From Microbispora sp. H13382 (GTDB taxonomy: Bacteria > Actinomycetota > Actinomycetes > Streptosporangiales > Streptosporangiaceae), in the NCBI RefSeq assembly GCF_014161445.1, contig NZ_JABBXA010000017.1:1-64000 (forward strand): DNA of 64,000 bases, given 5' to 3'. Below are positions 16,399 to 24,504 of this stretch, piece by piece. Position 1 is the stretch's first letter. Every line of letters begins with the position of its first letter. The notes beneath the pieces were generated by a model. The model was given only the letters and a program-made list of their open reading frames with translations. It did no database searches and was not told the origin of the DNA. A program made the translations under genes and the position numbers.

Positions 16399-17895
16399 CT
16401 AGGGGACGGGGACACCGATCTTGGGCGCGATGATGGGGGCGAGGCGGTTGGCGATCTTGATATGCCCGGCATCGTTGGGGTGCCCGTCGCCGTCGGCGTA
16501 GTCGATGCCGGTGGTCAGCCAGCCCTCGGTGTCGATGTAGTAGACGTTGGCGTCGCCGGAGGCGTTGCGCGCCGCCACCGCCGCCTTGGTCTCGGCGACG
16601 TAGCGCTGCTTGAACGTCTCCATCGCGAACAGGGCCGCATTCGGGTACTTCGCTCGGATGGCGCGCAGGAAGGTGGTGTAGGCCGACTGGAAGGTGGAGC
16701 CGGTGACGTGGTGGCCGATGTCGTTGGTGCCGAGGTTGATCACGACGGCGTCGGCGCGGTAGCGGGAGAAGTCCCAGTCCGCGGTGCCGGTGCTGCCGAG
16801 CTTGAAATACTGAGTGCTCTGCCCGGCGCACCCCTCCTGCGCGACGAGGCAGTAGCCGGCGCGGGCGATCTGGGTGTGCCGGACGTGCAGTCTCTCGCCC
16901 AGCACCCAGCCGTACGCCGACAGCGCGAGCTTCGAATCGAGGTATCCGGCGGTGATGGAGTCGCCGACGAACTCGATGAGCTTGGTGGAGGGGGGCGGGT
17001 CCACGGTGGTCGCCCCCGGGTCGAGCACCAGCCCTTGGAAGATCGTGTCCCCTGAGCGGTAGGACACGCGCAGCGTGTGGGTGCCGGCGGGCAGCGGGGC
17101 CGGGGTCAGGTTCACGGTGCCCTTGACGCCGGCGTAGAACACGTCGGCGCCCCCGTCGATGCTGACGTACATGTTGACGGCGTCCCGCTGTTTGATCTTC
17201 ACCGTGGTCCCGGTGAACGCGGTCGCGAGATAGGCGCCCGCCCAGTTCGGCACGTACCCGGTGCTCGAAGCGGTGTCCCACCGCCCGACATAGGTGATGT
17301 CGGGGTCGGGCGGGCTGCCGTCGCCGCCGCGCGGGGTCGGAGTGGGCGTGGGGCTCGGTGTCCGGCTCGCGGAGGGGCTGCCGGAGGGGCTCGGCGTGGA
17401 GGTCGCCGAGCCTGTGCAGGCGGTGCCGTTCAGCGTGAAGGAGGAGGGCACGGGGTTGGCGGAGTCGTTCCAGGAGCCGTTGAAGCCGAAGGCGGCGGAG
17501 CCGCCGGTGGCGAGGGTCGCGTTGTATCCGGTATCGGCCGCGGCGACCTGGGCCCCGTTCTGCGTGACGGTGGCGCTCCACGCCTGAGTAACCCTCTGAC
17601 CCGCGGAGAAGGACCATGCCAGCGTCCAGCCGGAGACGGGGTCGCCGAGGTTCGTCACGGAGACGGCGGCGGTGAACCCGCCGGGCCACTGCGACGTGAC
17701 GGCGTAGTCCACCCGGCAGGCGGCGGCGGACGCCCCGGCCGCCGCCTGGTGGGTCACAGCGCCGATCAGTCCGGTCAGGGCCGCCACGGAGCACGCGACG
17801 ACCGTGCGCATGCGCGAGCCGTACGCCGGGCTTCCGCTGCGGACCTGTGCGCGCTGCGCCGCCTGGCGATGACCGGTTCTTCGTATGCCACGCAT
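16399..17895 (-). CDS. Secreted CE2-type SGNH esterase with N-terminal CBM2
   Basis: A 498-residue exported esterase, paralogous to the next gene downstream but with reversed domain order. ATG at 17895 has GGAGG 4 bp upstream; a long basic n-region precedes the hydrophobic core (VVACSVAALTGLIGAV). CBM2 covers about 58-160 (VTSQWPGGFTAAVSV), then a Ser/Thr/Pro linker about 161-190, then jelly-roll and SGNH domains about 195-498 with FVGDSITAG, GTNDIGHH and HPNDAGH. The catalytic domains of the two paralogues align along their length. Both probably remove acetyl groups from hemicellulose outside the cell. Confidence 0.9.
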   Translation of the reverse strand: MRGIRRTGHRQAAQRAQVRSGSPAYGSRMRTVVACSVAALTGLIGAVTHQAAAGASAAACRVDYAVTSQWPGGFTAAVSVTNLGDPVSGWTLAWSFSAGQRVTQAWSATVTQNGAQVAAADTGYNATLATGGSAAFGFNGSWNDSANPVPSSFTLNGTACTGSATSTPSPSGSPSASRTPSPTPTPTPRGGDGSPPDPDITYVGRWDTASSTGYVPNWAGAYLATAFTGTTVKIKQRDAVNMYVSIDGGADVFYAGVKGTVNLTPAPLPAGTHTLRVSYRSGDTIFQGLVLDPGATTVDPPPSTKLIEFVGDSITAGYLDSKLALSAYGWVLGERLHVRHTQIARAGYCLVAQEGCAGQSTQYFKLGSTGTADWDFSRYRADAVVINLGTNDIGHHVTGSTFQSAYTTFLRAIRAKYPNAALFAMETFKQRYVAETKAAVAARNASGDANVYYIDTEGWLTTGIDYADGDGHPNDAGHIKIANRLAPIIAPKIGVPVP

Positions 17896-18319
17896 TGGAC
17901 CTCCGTCATGTGTGCGCCAACAGGAGCAGCCGCGAAGACCTCCGTCAGTTCGGCTCCAGATGCGGGAGCGGCGTGATCCCGCCGGTCGTGCGCCGCCAGA
18001 GGGAGAGTCAACGGCCGCCATGGCCAAGGTCAAGGCGTCGGCGGACGACTCCTGCCGTTCACCTCTTCAGCGGCCGATGACGGCGGAGCGGGCTGAATGT
18101 TTCAGCGGCCGGACCCGTGGCGGGCGACCAGGTGAAGCTTGCGTCGTCGGGCCCTCCTGGGGACGACGGCGGGTTTCGATTCAGCCGGCGCCGAGTGGCG
18201 CCCGGCATGATTCGCCTTGCCCAATTTGACTGTTTCGGTCATCTCCTGGTTGATGATCCGCAAGGATGATCGCCTGGACGCCGCCCGGACGGAGGGCGGC
18301 GGTTGGGAAAGGACAACGT
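17896..18319. other. Divergent intergenic region between esterase operon and SapA-like gene
   Basis: A 424-bp region with no supported gene. TTGACT at 18225-18230 resembles a -35 box toward the SapA-like gene, but no matching -10 is clear. The promoter for the two esterases should lie near 17900-18000; I see no CebR-type palindrome there. Confidence 0.4.
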
Positions 18320-18787
18320 ATGCGCAGGTCCGCGAGTACGGTCGTCGTCGCAGCGGCGCTGGCCGTCGGAGGACTCGTCGCCAACCCGGCATACGCGATC
18401 TCCGCCGGTTACACCCCGGAAGGGGTGTGCGGCTCCGGTTTCGGCCGGGTCAGTGACGGCACCCGAGCCGTGAAGACCCGGTCGGGAGAGGTCTTCGGGC
18501 ACGTCTACCTGCTCTACAACCGCAGGACGGCCCAGAACTGCGTCGTCACGATCAAGTCGAAGTACGTCGGCACGCCCACCAGGGCCACCGCCCAGCTCAT
18601 GGTGCGGCTGTCCGGCACGAGGACGGCCGAGAAGATCGACCACACGAAGAAGTACAAGTACTACGCCGGCCCGGTGAAGCTGAACGCCAGGGACAAGTGC
18701 GTGAAGTACTACGGCACGATCGCCGACACGCGCGTCGACGGGGAGATCGCCAGCGGTGGCCGCCTGAAGTGGGGCAACTGCGGCTGA
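18320..18787 (+). CDS. Secreted protein similar to spore-associated protein A
   Basis: A 155-residue secreted protein. ATG at 18320 with AAAGGA 6 bp upstream gives a clean signal peptide (MRRSASTVVVAAALAVGGL, cleavage near AYA). The mature part has four Cys in the spacing of the SapA-like family: GVCGSGFG, NCVVTIKS, DKCVKYYG and the terminal WGNCG, with KYYAGPVKL before the third. In Streptomyces SapA is found on spores; its biochemical activity is unknown. A strong hairpin follows the stop, so the gene is monocistronic. Confidence 0.7.
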   Translation: MRRSASTVVVAAALAVGGLVANPAYAISAGYTPEGVCGSGFGRVSDGTRAVKTRSGEVFGHVYLLYNRRTAQNCVVTIKSKYVGTPTRATAQLMVRLSGTRTAEKIDHTKKYKYYAGPVKLNARDKCVKYYGTIADTRVDGEIASGGRLKWGNCG

Positions 18788-18828
18788 CCCCCGCGAGTCC
18801 GTCACCGCGGCCTGATCCGGTGGACGTA

Positions 18829-18858
18829 GAGGCCGCCCGGCCGGTGCCGGGCGGCCTC
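18829..18858 (+). terminator. Factor-independent-type hairpin after the SapA-like gene
   Basis: A perfect 13-bp stem, GAGGCCGCCCGGC pairing with GCCGGGCGGCCTC, encloses the 4-nt loop CGGT, 41 bp beyond the stop codon. There is no U-tract, which is usual for actinomycete terminators. Confidence 0.8.
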
Positions 18859-18922
18859 GCCGTTCCCGGCGGACCTTTACCATCGGTGCGGCACGACCCG
18901 ATGCGAGGAGACGTACGTCCAG

Positions 18923-20260
18923 ATGGGCGCCAATCACATTCACGGCACGACCGCTCCGACCGCCCCGCCCGCGCCTGTCTCACGCCGGACCGTGGTGGCC
19001 ACGCTGGCCGTCATCGTCCCCGTCGCCCTGGCGACGGTGGCCGCCCTGATATGGCTGTGGCCGGGCCACGGCCGGCTGGACGGCCCGGCCTCGCCCTCGC
19101 TGCGGCAGGTCGACGGGACGGTCACCGGCATCGTGGCCAAGCCCTGCCCCGCCGTACCGGGCGAGCAGGCGGCCGGTACGGCCGCAGCGGCGGACTCCGG
19201 CTCCTGCGGGGACGTCCGGGTCAGGATCACCAGCGGGCCCGACGAGGGCCGGAGCGTGACCACCGATCTTCCCACCGGTCCCGGTGCGCAGCGGTTCGCG
19301 GTCGGCGAGGACGTGGTGCTGGTCCATGTGCCGGACGGCGCGCTCGACGCACCGGAGTATCTGCTGTCGGACCACGACCGGTCCTCTCCGCTGTGGCTGT
19401 TCGTCGCCGCGTTCGCCCTGGCGGTCGTCGCCTTCGGGCGCTGGCGCGGGCTGACGGCGCTGATGGGGCTGGCCGTGACCTTCGTCCTGCTGCTGACCTT
19501 CGTCGTCCCCGCGATCCTCGCCGGCGAGCCGCCGACCCTGGTCGCGATCACCGGCTCCGCCGCGATCATGCTGGCGGTCCTGTACCTCACCCACGGCTTC
19601 ACGATCACGACGTCGATGGCGGTGCTGGGCACGCTGGTCAGCCTCGCCCTCACCGGTCTGCTGTCCGCCTTCGCCATCGACGTCGCGTACCTCACGGGGG
19701 TCACCGACGACAGCTCGTTCCTGCTCAACGGCAACTACCGGATCAACGGGCAGGGCCTGCTGCTCGCGGGGATCATCATCGGCGCGCTCGGCGTCCTCGA
19801 CGACGTCACCGTGACCCAGGCGGCCACCGTGCGGGAACTGGCGGCGGCCAACCCCGGTTACGACTTCGGGCGTCTCTACCGGGCCACCGCCCGCGTCGGC
19901 CGGGCCCACATCGCCTCGGTGATCAACACGATCGTCCTCGCGTACGCCGGGGCCGCGCTGCCCCTGCTGTTGCTGTTCAGCGTCGGCGACCAGCCGCTCG
20001 CGGACGTGCTGCGCAACCCCGTGCTCGCGCAGGAGATCATCCGCAGCGTCGTCGGCACGCTGGGACTCATCGCGGCCGTCCCCGTGACCACCGCGCTGGC
20101 CGCGCTGGCGGCACCCCGGCAGCGCTCCGGGAAGGAGCCGGCTGAGCGTCGCCGGCGGCGCGAGGCGGTCTGGGACGACTCGGACGATTCCCCCGAGACC
20201 CACTGGCCTTCCGGGTCCGGGACGGAAAACGATTGGCCCGCCGGGCGGCACATCCGATAG
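18923..20260 (+). CDS. YibE/F-family multi-pass membrane protein
   Basis: A 445-residue inner-membrane protein. After one N-terminal segment (about 26-48) comes an extracytoplasmic stretch of about 100 residues with VDGTVTGIVAKPC, then roughly seven further hydrophobic segments between about 155 and 400, including the family block INGQGLLLAGIIIGALGVLDD near 275 and VTVTQAATVREL. The C-terminal tail is charged and cytoplasmic (Arg-rich, then DDSDDSPETHW). YibE/F proteins are conserved but uncharacterised; a transport role is only assumed. ATG at 18923 has GGAG about 15 bp upstream. Standing between two strong hairpin/operon borders, it appears to be transcribed alone. Confidence 0.85.
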   Translation: MGANHIHGTTAPTAPPAPVSRRTVVATLAVIVPVALATVAALIWLWPGHGRLDGPASPSLRQVDGTVTGIVAKPCPAVPGEQAAGTAAAADSGSCGDVRVRITSGPDEGRSVTTDLPTGPGAQRFAVGEDVVLVHVPDGALDAPEYLLSDHDRSSPLWLFVAAFALAVVAFGRWRGLTALMGLAVTFVLLLTFVVPAILAGEPPTLVAITGSAAIMLAVLYLTHGFTITTSMAVLGTLVSLALTGLLSAFAIDVAYLTGVTDDSSFLLNGNYRINGQGLLLAGIIIGALGVLDDVTVTQAATVRELAAANPGYDFGRLYRATARVGRAHIASVINTIVLAYAGAALPLLLLFSVGDQPLADVLRNPVLAQEIIRSVVGTLGLIAAVPVTTALAALAAPRQRSGKEPAERRRRREAVWDDSDDSPETHWPSGSGTENDWPAGRHIR

Positions 20261-20301
20261 AACAGGCGGACACCTTGACGAGGAGAGGAGGGGACGAGCC
20301 G

Positions 20302-20355
20302 ATGTGTACCGAGAATGTCGTGCCGGTTCCTTCCGGGGGTACGGCCGGACGCTGA
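20302..20355 (+). CDS. Possible 17-residue peptide with strong ribosome site
   Basis: ATG at 20302 follows GGAGAGGAGGGG, stronger than most ribosome sites in the window, and encodes MCTENVVPVPSGGTAGR before TGA. It lies 41 bp ahead of the GNAT gene. It could be a leader peptide or an unannotated small protein; conservation is needed to decide. Confidence 0.4.
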   Translation: MCTENVVPVPSGGTAGR

Positions 20356-20396
20356 CCCCTGGGCGCGAGCGGGCACGCCTCACCTGAGGAAGCGCC

Positions 20397-21356
20397 GTGA
20401 ACCCCGATAGTTTGATCATGCGCCCTGTCACGGGGCGTGCGGAACTCGACCTGTTCTGCCGCCTGCCGTACGTGCTGAACGACGAGCTGGACGACGACCT
20501 GGCCTCCGGCCGCCGGCGGCCCGAGTGGATGTGGATGGCACTGCGCGGCGACCGCCTCGTCGCCAGGCTGGCCTGGTGGGCCCCGCGCGCGGGCGAGCCA
20601 CCGGCATTGCTGGACATCCTCGACCTCGACGACGCCGCGCCCGGACCGGCGAGCCTCGACGCCGGGCTCCGGTTGTTCGAGACCGCGAGCGCCGCGGTGC
20701 TGCCCGAAGGGGTACGCCCGCCGGAATACAACGCGTTCATCCCACCGCGGTGGCGTGACGACGCGGAGACGAGGCGCGCCGTCGAGAACCGTATGGCCGT
20801 GCTGGAGCGGGCCGGTGCCCGGCCGCTCGTCGAACGGCTGCGGCTGGAGTGGCGGCCTGGCGCTCCCATCGCGGCGCAGAACGGGCGGCTGGATTTCCGG
20901 CCCGTGGCCGGCAGGGAGGAAATGGTCGCCCTGATGACCCTCGTCCTCGACGGCACGCTCGACGCCCACAGCCGCGCCGACCTCGCCCGCATGCCCGCCG
21001 AGCGGGCCGCTGCCGAGCACTACGACGACGAGCTCGCCCACTACCGAAGCCCACGGGAATGGTGGCGGATCGCCACGTCACCCGAGGGCGAACCGGTGGG
21101 ATTCGTCATTCCGGCGCGTAACGAGTACAACCCGGTGATCGCGTACATCGGGGTCGTGCCCGCTCACCGCGGCAACGGCTACATCGACGACCTGCTGGCC
21201 GAGGGGACGCGGATCCTCGCCGGGCAGGGCGTCCCGCGCATCCGCGCGGCCACCGACGTCGGGAACGTCCCGATGGCCCGGGCGTTCCTCCGCGCCGGAT
21301 ACGAGGTCATCGGGCGCCGGATCGACATGACATGGAGCGAAGGCGGGGGGCAGTAG
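20397..21356 (+). CDS. GNAT-family N-acetyltransferase
   Basis: A 319-residue protein with a C-terminal GNAT domain about 200-310. Motif A is IAYIGVVPAHRGNGYIDDLL near 245-265, holding the acetyl-CoA pyrophosphate loop HRGNGY, and motif B is GNVPMARAFLRAGYEVIGR. The N-terminal 160 residues look like a degenerate second GNAT repeat or substrate-binding domain (FCRLPYVLNDELDDDLASG). GTG at 20397 has GAGGAAG upstream. The acetyl acceptor is unknown; nothing adjacent suggests an antibiotic or protein target. Confidence 0.85.
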   Translation: MNPDSLIMRPVTGRAELDLFCRLPYVLNDELDDDLASGRRRPEWMWMALRGDRLVARLAWWAPRAGEPPALLDILDLDDAAPGPASLDAGLRLFETASAAVLPEGVRPPEYNAFIPPRWRDDAETRRAVENRMAVLERAGARPLVERLRLEWRPGAPIAAQNGRLDFRPVAGREEMVALMTLVLDGTLDAHSRADLARMPAERAAAEHYDDELAHYRSPREWWRIATSPEGEPVGFVIPARNEYNPVIAYIGVVPAHRGNGYIDDLLAEGTRILAGQGVPRIRAATDVGNVPMARAFLRAGYEVIGRRIDMTWSEGGGQ

Positions 21357-21440
21357 GACGGTCGCCGGTGTCCGCCGGGCAGCGGGAGCTGTGATGATGT
21401 CCTTCTCGCTGCCGTGATCGCTGTGGACGAGGGGAGTCGC

Positions 21441-21908
21441 GTGAACGATCTGGTCGCCCGGCTGTGGCGGAGCATCGGCGGCTCGGTGCAGTGGCGGCTG
21501 CTGTGGATCTCGCAGGCGAAGTTCATGGTCGGTGTCACCGGTATCGTCCGCGACGGGGACGGGCGGGTGCTGCTGCTGCGGCATCGGTTGTGGCCGGAAG
21601 GCCGGCAGTGGGGGCTGCCCACCGGCTCCGCGATCAAGGGGGAGACCTTCCAGGACACGGTCGTCCGTGAGGTGCGGGAGGAGACCGGTCTGGAGGTGCG
21701 CGTCGGCGGGCTCGTGCGGCTCAGGAGCGGCTTCCGGCTGCGGGTCGAGGTGGCGTACGAGGCCGAGTTCGCCGGCGGCACGATGAAGATCGACCCCAGG
21801 GAGATCCTGGAGGCGCGGTGGTTCACGCCGGACGACCTGCCGGAAGGGCTGCTGGAGTCGCATCGGCTCCTCATCCTCGGCGAAGGCGGGCAGGCCGGGG
21901 TGTCGTAA
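21441..21908 (+). CDS. Nudix hydrolase
   Basis: A 155-residue Nudix-fold pyrophosphohydrolase. The 23-residue box is complete: GSAIKGE, then seven residues, then REVREETGLEV, giving the Mg-binding Glu residues. GTG at 21441 is preferred over 21414 because GAGGGGAG lies 4 bp upstream. The N-terminal helix (RLWRSIGGSVQWRLLWI) before the fold is an extension seen in several actinobacterial members, with an aromatic, possibly membrane-proximal character. Substrate not predictable. It lies 84 bp after the GNAT gene. Confidence 0.9.
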   Translation: MNDLVARLWRSIGGSVQWRLLWISQAKFMVGVTGIVRDGDGRVLLLRHRLWPEGRQWGLPTGSAIKGETFQDTVVREVREETGLEVRVGGLVRLRSGFRLRVEVAYEAEFAGGTMKIDPREILEARWFTPDDLPEGLLESHRLLILGEGGQAGVS

Positions 21909-22133
21909 CCGGCCTGGCCTGTGGATCGCGGCGGCGTGACGCGCGGATTCGCCTGTCTTGTCCGTCCGCCGTTCCACAGAGCGGTGTTCGGTAGGCGCGG
22001 GCGGCTGGGGATTCGCGCAGGCTGTGGCCCTGCGGCAGTGCGAGGAGCGGTGGGTGCGGGGCCGGCTGCTCCTGCGGCACTTCCCGCGGCCGCTCCGGCG
22101 GTTGTACGTGCAGCACGTCGCGGAGGAGAAGCC

Positions 22134-23207
22134 ATGCGAATCACCTATCCCGTGCCCGCTCAGACCTCGTCGGTCTTCGTCGTCGTCACGGACCGGACGC
22201 CGACCGATCTCTCGTCGATCGTCCCCTGGCGGATGGGGCCGTCCCACCGGCGCGCCGCCAGGGACGCGCTCGGCACGCCCCGGCTGACGCTGGAGGCCTT
22301 CCGGTCGACGCGGTCCCCATGGCGGCGGATGGATCTGAGCGCCGAGGACCTGAAACGGGTGCGACGGGCCCGTCATCACGTGGTGGTGACGAGTACCGCC
22401 CCGGTCGAGGAACAACCCGAGGCCGCCCAGGTCGCCCGGGCGGCCGCGCGCGGGATCGCGGAGGCCTACCACGGCGCGTTGTACGACCCGCTCACCGGGG
22501 CGGCCGTCTACCACTGCGCGGACTGCCCGGGGGAGCGGCGGGACTTCCACCTCGGCGATGACTGGCTGGGCTGGAGGGTGTCGTGCGCCGACGAGGAACC
22601 CGCCTGCGCCCGCGGCGCTGCCGCTCGTGCCGGGGCTCGGGCCGGTGACGTCGGGGCCGATGTGGACGGCGGCTGCTCGTGCCTCGTCACGACCTCGCGC
22701 GGCCTGCGGCGCTTCGGGCTGCCGGAGATCACGCTGGCCGGCCTCGCCTGCGCGCACAGCCTGTGCTCGGTGACCGTTCTGCGCACCGTGGCCGAGGCGC
22801 TGCTCGCGGGCCACTTCGCCTGGCTGTCCACCGGCCTCCGGTCGCCCTGCCGGGGCGTCGCCCGCCGCCTCCGGGTTGCCGGGACGGAGTACGCCGTGCT
22901 GTCCGGCGAAGCGGACCTGGAGACCGCTCCCGTTCGCATCCCGGGCGCCGAGTTCGGGTCCCTGCCCGGCATATCGGAGGGGCCGCGCGAGCGGCCTGAG
23001 GTGGCGGGGACGAGCATGCTGTCCCGGGACAGCGGTCGCATCGCCGGCGCCGAGTTCGGGTCCCTGCCCGGCATGCCGCACGAGGCGGGCGGACTCCTGC
23101 GCGCACGCCTCACGCCGGACGCCGCCGCCCGCTCCTGCCTCAAACTCCGGCTGCCGGGCGGTCACGACGGAAACCCCCGCCACACGCCCGGCCTGCTGGT
23201 CGCGTGA
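22134..23207 (+). CDS. Conserved-type hypothetical protein with Cys pairs
   Basis: A 357-residue protein of unrecognised family. ATG at 22134 has GGAGGAGAAG upstream; an earlier in-frame ATG-like start at 21921 gives only Ala/Gly/Arg-rich low-complexity and is rejected. Seen in the protein: VYHCADCPGERRDFHLGDDW (a CxxC), SCADEEPACA and GCSCLV, so a zinc site or disulfides are possible. Near the C-terminus the segment GAEFGSLPG occurs twice, 34 residues apart, encoded by an exact 29-bp repeat. No signal peptide or membrane segment. The C-terminal 80 residues are low-complexity and may not be conserved. Confidence 0.55.
   Translation: MRITYPVPAQTSSVFVVVTDRTPTDLSSIVPWRMGPSHRRAARDALGTPRLTLEAFRSTRSPWRRMDLSAEDLKRVRRARHHVVVTSTAPVEEQPEAAQVARAAARGIAEAYHGALYDPLTGAAVYHCADCPGERRDFHLGDDWLGWRVSCADEEPACARGAAARAGARAGDVGADVDGGCSCLVTTSRGLRRFGLPEITLAGLACAHSLCSVTVLRTVAEALLAGHFAWLSTGLRSPCRGVARRLRVAGTEYAVLSGEADLETAPVRIPGAEFGSLPGISEGPRERPEVAGTSMLSRDSGRIAGAEFGSLPGMPHEAGGLLRARLTPDAAARSCLKLRLPGGHDGNPRHTPGLLVA
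22944..23074 (+). repeat. Exact 29-bp direct repeat inside the hypothetical gene
   Basis: The 29-bp sequence beginning GGCGCCGAGTTCGGGTCCCT occurs at 22944-22972 and 23046-23074. The offset of 102 bp is a multiple of three, so the frame is preserved and a 34-residue unit appears duplicated. Confidence 0.85.
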
Positions 23208-23332
23208 CCCCGCGGGCGCCGGGAGGATGCCTCGGCGCGGGCGTCGCGCCACCCCGGGCGGGTGGGCCGGTGATGCGGCGGGCCGCTGACCTGAGAGGGA
23301 ACGTTTGGGTATCTATCAGACGTCTGTGAAGT

Positions 23333-24277
23333 GTGACCCTTTTCGGTGCTATCGACGACGAGATCCGGGACGCGCGGGAGCGCGCCAGGCGCCGGGACCA
23401 GCTCACCCGGCAGCGTGCCACTCTCCTGACTCAAATCGAGGAGGTCCGTGGCGTGCTCGCGGACCTGGAGCGGCAGCTCGCCAAGGAGGACCGCGACGTC
23501 GTCAAGCTGGAGCAGGGCGGTTTCACCGCCTTTCTGGCGGGGCTGACCGGGGGCAAGGAGGAGCGCCTGGCGCGGGAACGGGCCGAGGCGGCGGCGGCCC
23601 GCCAGCGGGTCACCGGCCAGCGGACCCGCCTGGAGTGGCTCACCGGCGACCTGCGCACCACTGACCAGGCACTCGCGGAGCTCGGCAACCCGCACCACGA
23701 GCTGGAGGCGTTGCTCGCCCGTAAGGAGCGGATGCTGGTCGAGTCGGGCGATCCGCGCGGCCGGGAGCTCGCCGACATCGCCGCACGGCTGGCGAACGTG
23801 AGCGCCGACCTGCGCGAGCACCAGGAGGCGCAGCAGGCCGGGGCCGCCGCGGGTCAGGCGGTCGGCTACGTCCTGCGGCATCTGGGCAGCGCTCGCGGCG
23901 CCTCGACCTGGGACATGTTCAGCAGCGGCGGGGGCTTCGCCGACATGGTCGAGCACGGGCACCTGCGTCAGGCCGACGAGGCGGCCTGGCACGCGCAGGG
24001 GGCGCTCGACCGGTTCTCCCGCGAGCTGGCCGACATCGGCGTCAGCGCGGCGCCCCAGCTGCCGAAGGTGGACACCCGCTGGTTCGCCGACGTCTTCTTC
24101 GACAACATCATCACCGATGCGATCAAGCATCAGCGGATCGCCCGTACGGCGGAGGCGGTGCGCGAGGTCGCCGAGTGGGTCGCGGCGATGGTCAACCAGA
24201 TCTCCGACCGCTGCGGTGAGCTGGCCCGTCAGCAGGAGTCTCTCGCCCGGCGGCGCGAGGAGGTCCTCGGCTCCTGA
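23333..24277 (+). CDS. Coiled-coil protein of unknown function
   Basis: A 314-residue cytoplasmic protein. Residues about 8-165 are almost continuous charged heptad-like sequence (ARRRDQLTRQR, EEVRGVLADLERQLAKEDRD, ARERAEAAAARQRVTGQRTR), broken by the hydrophobic FTAFLAGLTGG near 67. The C-terminal half (about 170-314) is helical with WDMFSSGGGFADMVEHGHL and VDTRWFADVFFDNIITDAI. I do not recognise the family. GTG at 23333 lacks a ribosome site but a TATCTA box lies about 20 bp upstream, so translation may be leaderless or nearly so. The 10-bp palindrome CAGACGTCTG (23317-23326) sits in the same leader. Confidence 0.6.
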   Translation: MTLFGAIDDEIRDARERARRRDQLTRQRATLLTQIEEVRGVLADLERQLAKEDRDVVKLEQGGFTAFLAGLTGGKEERLARERAEAAAARQRVTGQRTRLEWLTGDLRTTDQALAELGNPHHELEALLARKERMLVESGDPRGRELADIAARLANVSADLREHQEAQQAGAAAGQAVGYVLRHLGSARGASTWDMFSSGGGFADMVEHGHLRQADEAAWHAQGALDRFSRELADIGVSAAPQLPKVDTRWFADVFFDNIITDAIKHQRIARTAEAVREVAEWVAAMVNQISDRCGELARQQESLARRREEVLGS

Positions 24278-24327
24278 CCGGTCCCGCCCGGCTCCGCAGA
24301 GTCGCCGGCGGGGGTGCGCCTTCGGTC

Positions 24328-24457
24328 GGGCCGGGCGGTTCGCGTCTTGGTCAACCCGCGCATTTCGCACCTTCGGTAGGCCGGTGGAGGTGTGCTTGCG
24401 GGCGGGCCGGGCGGTTCGCGTCTTGGCCGTGCATTTCGCACCTTCGGTCGGCCGGTG
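24328..24457. repeat. Imperfect tandem duplication in an intergenic region
   Basis: GGGCCGGGCGGTTCGCGTCT... (23 bp exact) occurs at 24328-24350 and 24404-24426, each followed by GCATTTCGCACCTTCGGT (24360-24377 and 24431-24448). The spacing inside the copies differs by 5 bp. CCTTCGGTCGG also recurs at the borders. The 227-bp gap between the coiled-coil gene and the LLM gene holds no gene; the repeats may act in termination between these converging genes. Confidence 0.75.
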
Positions 24458-24504
24458 CGGTTCCGCCTTCGGTCGGCCCGCGCGCAGGTCCGAGCGGCCG
24501 GTTC

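Noticed and set aside
21921-22133. N-terminal extension of the hypothetical gene starting at 22134
   Set aside because: The extra residues are Ala/Gly/Arg low complexity with no ribosome site; the ATG at 22134 has GGAGGAG.
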